Of a stretch of DNA of 64,000 nucleotides, positions 61,501 through 64,000 are shown piece after piece. The DNA lies in assembly GCA_024760905.1 (NCBI GenBank), contig CM045733.1, positions 17,695,001 through 17,759,000 on the forward strand. The letters run 5' to 3'. Position numbers and translations under genes: made by a program. Origin of the DNA: Plotosus lineatus (taxonomy: Eukaryota; Chordata; Actinopteri; Siluriformes; Plotosidae). How positions within the stretch are numbered: position 1 is the stretch's first letter; each line of letters starts with the position of its first letter. Below the pieces are notes generated by a model. That model searched no databases. It saw only the letters and a program-made list of their open reading frames with translations, and was not told where the DNA came from.

Positions 61501-62867
61501 TTCTTCCCATCTCTATTTCTCTGCTGTGCCAACCTGTATAAATCATTTTCTCCCTCTTTCCTTTCCAACCGAGCATACAAGTCATCATACGCGCTCTGTT
61601 TGGCCTTTGACACCGCTACCTCGCCTTACGCTGTGTCTCCCTGTATTCCTGTTTACTCTCTTCGGTTCTCTCAAATGTCCCACTTGTTCTTAGCTAACAT
61701 CTTCCTTTGTAAACACTCCTACACTTCCTCATTCCACCACCAAGTCTCCTTATCTACTCTCCTTCCAGATGACACACCAAGTATTCTCCTACCTGTTTCC
61801 CTGATCACATTAGCTGTAGTTGTCCAGTCATCTGGAAGCACTTCCTGACCACCCAAAGCCTGTTTCAACTCCTCCTTGAAGACAACCCGACACTCTTCCT
61901 TTTACAGCTTCCACCACTTTGTCTTCTGCTGTACCTTTGCCTTCTACACCTTCCTCACCATCAGCATCATCCTGCACACCACCATCCTATGCTGTTTGGC
62001 AACACTCTCACCCGCTACTACTTTGCAGTCACTGACTTCCTTCAAATTACATCGCCTGCACAAGATGTAGTCTACCTGTGTGCTCCTGCCTCCACTTTTA
62101 TAAGTCACCCTATGCTCCTCTCTCTTCTGGAAGAAAGTATTCACCACAGCCATTTCCATCCTTTTTGCAAAATCTACCAACATCTGTCCTTCTGTGTTCC
62201 TGTCCTGGATACCAAATCTTCCCATCACTTCCTCGTCCCCTCTGTTGCCTGCACCAACATGTCCATTGAAGTCTGCTCCAATGACCACTCTTTCACCTCT
62301 GGGGGTACTCTGCATCACTTCATCTAACTCACTCAAGAATCTCTCCTCTTCTTGCTCAGATCCTGCCTGTTGGGCATAAGCACTAACAACATTGACCATC
62401 ACGCCTTCAATTTCTAACTTGAGACTCATCACTCTGTCTGAGACTCTTTTCGTGTATATAATATCAATAAATGCATATTCAATGCTATACATGCTTATAA
62501 TCACAATTAAACATAAAAAATTAAGCTTAAGATGTAAATAAAATATAAATACACACACATACAGGCGTACACGCACACGCTCAGATGCACACATCACATA
62601 AAATGTAAGTAGTTTTGTTGGGGGGGGGGTGTTTGTGTTGGTTTAGGGGTTTTTCTTTTTCGTTTTTTTTGTATAAATGGCCTTGTTTTGTGGCATTTTC
62701 CTTTATGTTCCCCCGTATTCTTCCTTAATTTCCTTATTTTTTTAATTCAATGAATATTTAAAAAAAAGGGAAAAAAAAGCGATGCACTGAAGCCACATGA
62801 ATTGAAGTGGGTTACTGAAGCCACATGAATTGAATAGCGAGGGATCCCTCTATCTATCTATCTATAT

Positions 62868-62914
<47 letters not shown>

Positions 62915-63495
62915 ATATAATATAAAATACATATATATATATGTATATAAATATATAGCAAGAGAGTGAGAGAGAGCGAGAGAGAGAGATAGTGAAGCCT
63001 TGCTGAAAGAGAGTAATATCATGGCCTAAAAACCATCTTTTTTTTTTTTTTAAGTTGCTGGTGTGTTTTGTGGACCTTTCAGTTTGAGTTAGTCTGCAGT
63101 TTTTCAAAGAGCCCTTCAGTGTGATATTGTACTTGAAGTACAACAGCAAGGTAATGTTCGGCTGAGATGTTCCAAAAAAAAAACGATTTTGTGGAAAATG
63201 TGACTCCAAATAATAATAAAATGTTCAGTATAACATGCAATTTTATGAAATGAACACTAGGGATAAAACAATTATCGTAAGCAATTCAAAGAGGAAAAAG
63301 CACTGACTGCACTCTAGTGTATCTGTACACGTCGTATGATTCATGCACTACTCACATTCTCCCTGTTTCTTGATCTTCAGAGTAACTGACTCTCCAGCCA
63401 TCTGAAGCAGGTGAATCGCTTCACTCAGCGGCTTCCCCTTCAGGCTATTACTGTTAATGGCCAGGATACGATCCCCGACATGGATCGCCCCAGTC
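30823..63495 (-). CDS. grip1: grip1, 3' part (end of PDZ6, linker, PDZ7), partial
   Basis: Seen: seven coding exons (63356-63495, 57322-57501, 47579-47744, 42588-42699, 40709-40942, 40482-40628, 30823-31077) with AG/GT borders join without frame loss into 410 residues and a stop. The translation follows the C-terminal part of mammalian GRIP1 block by block: PDZ6 second half ([14 protein letters not shown]), GKLSDIY, GFQASGY, the [12 protein letters not shown] block, [15 protein letters not shown], and PDZ7 ([16 protein letters not shown]). Known: GRIP1 is a seven-PDZ scaffold at synapses and in trafficking; PDZ4-5 bind GluA2/3, PDZ6 binds ephrin/Eph-type tails, PDZ7 binds GRASP1, and the linker is implicated in kinesin binding. 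Introns are 80 to ~9577 nt. The 5' exons lie outside. The paralogue grip2 is the alternative; linker matches and tmbim4 linkage favour grip1. Confidence 0.92.
31170..31300 (-). repeat. T2 SINE tail fragment
   Basis: cattcattcattttctgaac, ctaattagggtcacggggag, ctcaccaggccatcgcagg. Confidence 0.7.
31622..35010 (+). mobile_element. Rex3-type (RTE clade) LINE, near full length, inactive
   Basis: About 3.4 kb with an endonuclease-RT coding region, a (GAT)n 3' end (gatgatgatgatgat), no poly(A), and an 11-bp duplication agtatttatag at 31611-31621 / 35011-35021. The segments tggcaaactggggtggtggt (33631) and ctgtcctttgtcaccg (34079) correspond to the conserved sites I recall being used to amplify Rex3 in fish. 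Sits in the last grip1 intron, opposite to grip1 transcription. Confidence 0.9.
32062..34970 (+). pseudogene. Rex3 endonuclease-reverse transcriptase pseudogene
   Basis: Blocks in order: endonuclease start [19 protein letters not shown] (in 31796-32254); endonuclease body and RT start in 32245-33744 ([31 protein letters not shown], the [20 protein letters not shown] block); RT palm in 33681-34538 ([42 protein letters not shown]); C-terminal part 34582-34836 ([10 protein letters not shown]). At least three frame changes (near 32250, 33730, 34540) disable it. RT catalytic residues remain: D in VDLEKAF and DD in FADDV. Confidence 0.9.
35097..35127. repeat. (GT)n microsatellite in MITE
   Basis: GT run inside the right arm of the split MITE. 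Confidence 0.85.
35825..35972 (+). mobile_element. second Rex3 3'-end fragment
   Basis: Parallels 34815-34990: ggtcgacccagaacacggtg, agactagatctcttggctgg, then gaccccagataaagtggaag and a short gatgat end. Decayed. Confidence 0.7.
36085..36400 (+). repeat. SINE family C in grip1 intron
   Basis: tttctgtgtggagtttacac, ggtttcctcccacagtccaa, gtgtacgtgttggtcctgca, gcttttcagggtgtaccctg. Confidence 0.7.
37004..37555. mobile_element. GGGATCCCTC MITE, full copy
   Basis: Starts cagggagccctcactttcag after TA; ends gtagcgagggatcaccat. Slightly long (552 bp) because the ataatgcataagat motif in the core is duplicated several times (37190-37290). Confidence 0.8.
37637..37985 (-). repeat. SINE family B head with T2 tail, reverse copy
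   Basis: cattaattttctgaaccacc at left, tgataacccagttagctgca in the middle, ctatccacccctgcccag at right. Confidence 0.7.
38055..39245 (+). repeat. long teleost interspersed repeat with TTGAA-type end
   Basis: Starts near agacgaggctgaaaacttgc, contains ctcaggcatagagttttcca and gccagagtccctgcatacac, and ends tttgtaaagcagctttgcga then aaactaaattgaattgaata. I recall this as a common fish non-LTR-type 3' region but cannot name it. A SINE B copy interrupts it. Confidence 0.5.
38653..38991 (+). repeat. SINE family B head with T2 tail, perfect 12-bp duplication
   Basis: Head ggcactggtggcctggtggt, T2 end ttcagaaaatgaatgaatga. Duplication gagttgtgtaat at 38641-38652 and 38989-39000. Confidence 0.85.
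39250..40480. other. grip1 intron, no element assigned beyond (CT)n and poly(G)
   Basis: An 18-G run lies at ~40215-40232. Open frames across it are artefacts. Confidence 0.4.
39811..39858. repeat. (CT)n microsatellite
   Basis: Pure run of 24 units in a grip1 intron. Confidence 0.92.
40482..40628 (-). CDS. grip1: grip1 exon: first half of PDZ7
   Basis: 49 codons: [20 protein letters not shown], then [30 protein letters not shown]. The carboxylate-binding loop position is EDFGFSV rather than a classical GLGF. Phase 0 both ends. Confidence 0.93.
40709..40942 (-). CDS. grip1: grip1 exon: TIMSGST to VELHK
   Basis: 78 whole codons starting [20 protein letters not shown] and running through [11 protein letters not shown] to PNPVELHK, just before PDZ7. 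Phase 0 at both ends. An 80-nt intron separates it from the next exon. Confidence 0.92.
41050..42580. other. grip1 intron with (ATT)n microsatellite at 41751-41831
   Basis: The ATT run is broken by two gat units. No repeat family or exon was recognised elsewhere here. Confidence 0.5.
42588..42699 (-). CDS. grip1: grip1 exon: conserved [12 protein letters not shown] block
   Basis: Reads [20 protein letters not shown] and on to ILRELE: 37 whole codons after one split base. This is the most conserved block of the linker and looks helical. It ends in phase 0 at a gtacca donor. Confidence 0.92.
43277..44041. mobile_element. Tigger-like MITE with CAGTGGTACCTC ends, 765 bp
   Basis: Starts cagtggtacctcaccttacg, ends cgtaaagtgaggtaccactg, TA-flanked. 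Interior has a duplicated ~68-bp unit (43736-43804 and 43805-43872) with agccaatgggagg boxes. Related to 55996-56899, which carries a transposase fragment. Confidence 0.9.
44330..44560. repeat. probable interspersed repeat (hAT-MITE-like)
   Basis: acagtgtgtaagatttagcg with the downstream cccctcctcgtggaagtcag block resembles a fish MITE I recall. Second end not found. Confidence 0.35.
44683..45167. mobile_element. GGGATCCCTC MITE, full copy
   Basis: cagggatccctcactttccg to gtagcgacggatcattg; 485 bp; left TA, right CA (mutated). Confidence 0.85.
45180..45345 (-). repeat. tRNA-derived SINE (family D-like), reverse
   Basis: gatacgcttatccagaacga, gctcaagggcccaacagtgg, gggaattgaacccatgacct (B box in reverse), gccgccactgtccc. 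Confidence 0.6.
45395..45725 (+). repeat. SINE family C
   Basis: Head gcatgttggcgtagtggtaa, gtttgcatgttccccctgta, cacagtccaaaaacatgcgc, gctgctcagggtgcactctg. Confidence 0.7.
46298..46788. mobile_element. GGGATCCCTC MITE, best full copy (491 bp)
   Basis: cagggatccctcgctacttc ... gcggaaagtgagggatccctg, TA both sides, opposite orientation to 44683-45167. Core blocks: atgccacaaaacaaggccaa, aaaactacttacatttttat, gaatatgtatttattgatat. Confidence 0.88.
46905..47450. repeat. possible interspersed repeat
   Basis: Blocks such as tgtgtgatgtggtgtgtatg, gcaatgcagtgctg and cactatctggtcagtggtgg resemble a fish repeat I recall, and gtaggtgcacctgattca could be its end. Not firmly delimited. Confidence 0.3.
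47579..47744 (-). CDS. grip1: grip1 exon: linker, part 2
   Basis: Reads [20 protein letters not shown]... [17 protein letters not shown], matching the GFQASGY and EDWDxxTASG blocks of mammalian GRIP1. Phases 1 in and 2 out agree with neighbouring exons. The donor is a non-optimal gtactt. Confidence 0.9.
48160..48420 (+). mobile_element. decayed LINE RT remnant
   Basis: Plus frame from ~48299 reads [16 protein letters not shown], then [10 protein letters not shown], matching the NLGVxLDxxLSFxxHI block after the RT palm in several fish LINEs. Too short and broken to classify. Confidence 0.45.
48766..49073. mobile_element. GGGATCCCTC MITE, truncated
   Basis: acctcgctacttcgcgcttc to aatgtttaattgttatt, where the SINE B copy begins. 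The second arm is missing. Confidence 0.75.
49074..49159 (+). repeat. SINE family B head, interrupted by a hAT MITE
   Basis: ggcagtggtggcctagtggt, gggggttcaagtcctactct, ccacaaggttgtcac, then the hAT element. Confidence 0.75.
49160..49411. mobile_element. hAT-type MITE, 252 bp
   Basis: cagtgctgtagtggtcaaaa ... acccaccactacagcactg inverted ends. Flanks gttgtcac (49152-49159) and gttgccaa (49412-49419), 6 of 8 matching. Confidence 0.75.
49757..51034 (+). mobile_element. RTE-like LINE, 5'-truncated and rearranged
   Basis: 9-bp duplication attgtttgt at 49748-49756 and 51035-51043; (GAA)n-like end. Coding blocks: 49816-50274 ([50 protein letters not shown]), 50258-50554 ([20 protein letters not shown]), 50587-51006 ([14 protein letters not shown] to ICCDDP). 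Frame shifts at ~50265 and ~50480. The first ~40 bp repeat sequence found at 50056-50096. Confidence 0.88.
51781..53029. mobile_element. unclassified 1.25-kb TIR element packed with TTCCG motifs
   Basis: Inserted in a MITE with a TA duplication (51779-51780, 53030-53031). Ends atacccccatttcactgg and ccagtgaaatg-type (cagtgaaatggcgtat) form an imperfect inverted repeat. Roughly 18 TTCC motifs lie in 51828-52075; the motif flips to GGAA at ~52110-52190; more TTCC(G) lie in 52510-53010. The AT-rich centre (52350-52500) has an attataaacatat tandem repeat. No coding frame of note, so non-autonomous; superfamily unassigned. Confidence 0.75.
51923..51968. repeat. 46-bp palindrome, no spacer
   Basis: Half-sites meet at 51945/51946 (gaacatgttc centre). 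22 of 23 positions pair; only 51928/51963 mismatch. Confidence 0.92.
53060..54530. other. grip1 intron, nothing assigned except (GA)n
   Basis: No exon-like or repeat-like pattern recognised. Confidence 0.4.
53587..53625. repeat. (GA)n microsatellite
   Basis: Pure run in a grip1 intron. Confidence 0.92.
54534..55006. mobile_element. GGGATCCCTC MITE, full copy
   Basis: cagtgatcccttcgactttg ... ggaaagtgaaggatccctg; 473 bp; right TA, left CA. Confidence 0.85.
55010..55993. other. grip1 intron, nothing assigned
   Basis: Only poly(A) runs stand out (55349-55364, 55893-55921). Confidence 0.4.
55996..56899 (+). mobile_element. Tigger/pogo-type element with transposase N-terminus, 904 bp
   Basis: Ends cagtggtacctcaatttacg and cgtaaggtgaggtaccactg, TA-flanked. 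Same ends and shared interior (ccaattggctaggagggag, cattcaaacattaaaacaatg) as 43277-44041, but with a coding stretch. Confidence 0.9.
56366..56720 (+). pseudogene. truncated Tigger-like transposase (CENP-B-type HTH)
   Basis: 56366-56536 reads [20 protein letters not shown], then [29 protein letters not shown], a pogo/CENP-B N-terminal helix-turn-helix. A frame change near 56515 is followed by [18 protein letters not shown] and [12 protein letters not shown], ending at 56723. The DDE catalytic domain is absent, so it could only bind DNA at most. Confidence 0.85.
57322..57501 (-). CDS. grip1: grip1 exon: linker between PDZ6 and PDZ7, part 1
   Basis: Reads [20 protein letters not shown]...[24 protein letters not shown]... 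and ends at FSPQ. It is acidic and Ser-rich with no fold expected. The SVDSAVxSWDGSA block is shared with mammalian GRIP1. The acceptor follows a long CA tract only ~10 nt upstream. Confidence 0.91.
57511..57592. repeat. (CA)n with CCCA/CGCA interruptions
   Basis: Lies directly upstream (in grip1 sense) of the acceptor at 57502, in place of a normal pyrimidine tract. Confidence 0.9.
57990..58592. repeat. compound (CA)n / 32-bp-core minisatellite
   Basis: About seven copies of a core like ggtcggaaagtgtcatgcta + atgaaatttaa separated by CA tracts of varying length. Cores at ~58066, 58133, 58180, 58239, 58335, 58397 and 58505; a diverged spacer at ~58463-58490. Confidence 0.9.
58704..58800 (-). 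repeat. decayed tRNA-derived SINE head
   Basis: caacagtggcagcatggtgg and gccttaccaatgaaccacca resemble the reverse head of family D. Weak. Confidence 0.35.
59113..59234 (+). repeat. SINE family B head, truncated
   Basis: actggtggtctggtggtaag, cgagggttcaagccccac, gtgcagctaactgggttatc; stops where MITE sequence begins. Confidence 0.75.
59338..62450 (-). pseudogene. RTE-like endonuclease-RT pseudogene
   Basis: In sense order: endonuclease part in 61944-62449 ([46 protein letters not shown]); spacer 61413-61613 ([20 protein letters not shown]); RT in 60267-60845 ([49 protein letters not shown]) and 60080-60355 ([15 protein letters not shown]); C-terminal part 59338-59907 ([35 protein letters not shown], ending IRCGNP). 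Several frame shifts and the insertion inactivate it. Confidence 0.88.
60869..61427 (+). mobile_element. 3' end of a different LINE inserted in the RTE-like LINE
   Basis: Plus sense: [18 protein letters not shown], stop, then [21 protein letters not shown] (60975-61045), followed by ~370 nt of UTR and a (ATCTT)n end (cttatcttatctt). The host LINE reads through once this block is removed (…aaagtactctt / tccatcttcccagc…). Clade not assigned. Confidence 0.75.
62864..62912. repeat. (TA)n microsatellite
   Basis: TA run after a tatc tetranucleotide run (62848-62865). Confidence 0.9.
62920..63355. other. grip1 intron, AT-rich, nothing assigned
   Basis: Holds GA-rich (62960-62990) and poly(T) (63038-63051) runs only. 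Confidence 0.4.
63356..63495 (-). CDS. grip1: grip1 exon: second half of PDZ6
   Basis: Reads (R)[19 protein letters not shown]... [12 protein letters not shown], the C-terminal half of a PDZ fold (beta D to beta F, with the alpha-2 helix [11 protein letters not shown]). The first base completes a codon split with the upstream exon; the last base pairs with the next exon to give Leu. Acceptor tatag, donor gtgagt. Confidence 0.92.
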
Positions 63496-63628
63496 CTATA
63501 TATCACAAACAATATGATCAACATTTGTATATTATCAATGAACATTATCAGAGTGCCAATATTTACACTTATGTGTTTTATATTAATTTTCTCCTTTCTA
63601 GAATTTAAGATGTCCAGTGTCAGCTTTT

Positions 63629-63630
<2 letters not shown>

Positions 63631-63713
<83 letters not shown>

Positions 63714-63725
63714 CACACACACACA
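63631..63725. repeat. (CA)n-(TA)n-(CA)n compound microsatellite
   Basis: ~25 CA units followed by ~15 TA units and a short CA run. Confidence 0.92.
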
Positions 63726-64000
63726 GTGCTGTGCCAAACTTTTTGCCCCTGACTGATATCTCTACTTTTTTGCACCTTTGTCACACTTCACTTTTTCAGA
63801 TAATCAAACAAATTTAAACATATCCAAAGATAATCTAAGTATTCAAAAAATGCCGTTTTCCTGTTGTGATTTTATTTGTTCCGAGAAAAATCCTATCCAA
63901 ACCTATGTGAACCTCTGTGAAAAAGTGATTGCCCCCTTGTTAAAAGGTGAGGTAATTGTGATTAATCCCATTATTGGGAAAAACATTGCCAACAAAACAG
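63726..64000. mobile_element. Tc1-like element end, cut by window edge
   Basis: agtgctgtgccaaacttttt and gtgaaaaagtgattgccccc (63918-63937) are characteristic of Tc1 termini in fish as I recall. The remainder lies outside. Confidence 0.5.

Larger units (their letters stand above)
59307..62450 (-). mobile_element. RTE-like LINE, 5'-truncated, ~2.6 kb plus insertion
   Basis: 7-bp duplication cgtgtat at 59300-59306 and 62451-62457. Plus-strand 3' end cttcttcttcttttcctttc gives a (GAA)n end in sense. It covers part of the endonuclease, the RT and the C-terminal part, and is interrupted at 60869-61427 by another element. Layout resembles RTE-type LINEs; the clade is not proven. Confidence 0.88.
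59235..62848. mobile_element. GGGATCCCTC MITE split by RTE-like LINE
   Basis: Left part 59235-59306 (aaattccgcgaagtaggttc, gacgtatacgtacatgtata); right part 62451-62848 (cgtgtatataatatcaataa ... tagcgagggatccctc). The left terminus is missing at the SINE junction. Confidence 0.8.

Overview
The window is vertebrate, almost certainly teleost, nuclear DNA. It has two split genes with canonical GT-AG introns and a dense load of fish-type repeats: tRNA-headed SINEs, Rex3/RTE-like LINEs, Tc1/mariner, Tigger-like and hAT elements, and long CA, TA and CT microsatellites. There is no bacterial-style gene packing, operon or CRISPR. I cannot name the species.

Both protein-coding genes are on the minus strand. 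(1) tmbim4 (16901-21421) is complete in seven coding exons that join in phase to a 236-residue Bax-inhibitor-1 family membrane protein. (2) The 3' part of grip1 (30823-63495) has seven coding exons that join in phase to the last ~410 residues: the end of PDZ6, the PDZ6-PDZ7 linker, and PDZ7. The 5' part lies beyond position 64000. The ~9.4 kb between the two genes shows only repeats. In human the order is TMBIM4-IRAK3-HELB-GRIP1, so IRAK3 and HELB are not in the corresponding place here.

Layout. 1-16450: repeat-rich intergenic DNA with stacked SINEs at 2.1-2.4, 4.3-4.8, 7.1-8.9, 10.4-11.3 and 13.4-13.7 kb, a Tc1 transposase pseudogene at 9 kb, and LINE fragments at 6.3 and 14.4 kb. 16450-21421: tmbim4. 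21.5-28.1 kb: a LINE fragment, SINEs, a second Tc1 pseudogene and a hAT element. 28.1-30.8 kb: a stretch poor in interspersed repeats but rich in microsatellites, read as the grip1 3' UTR. 30.8-63.5 kb: grip1 exons with introns holding a Rex3 LINE, Tigger-like MITEs, a nested RTE-like LINE, hAT MITEs and a 0.6 kb compound CA minisatellite. 63.7-64 kb: another Tc1 end.

Most notable non-genic structures: a 1.25 kb TIR element (51781-53029) whose arms are packed with TTCC(G) motifs and contain a 46-bp perfect-centre palindrome; a CA-interspersed array whose core repeats the octamer-type motif ATGCTAATGAAAT (57990-58590); SINEs that share one tRNA-like head but carry two different tails, one matching the 3' end of a LINE in the same window; and three-deep nesting at 59.1-62.8 kb.
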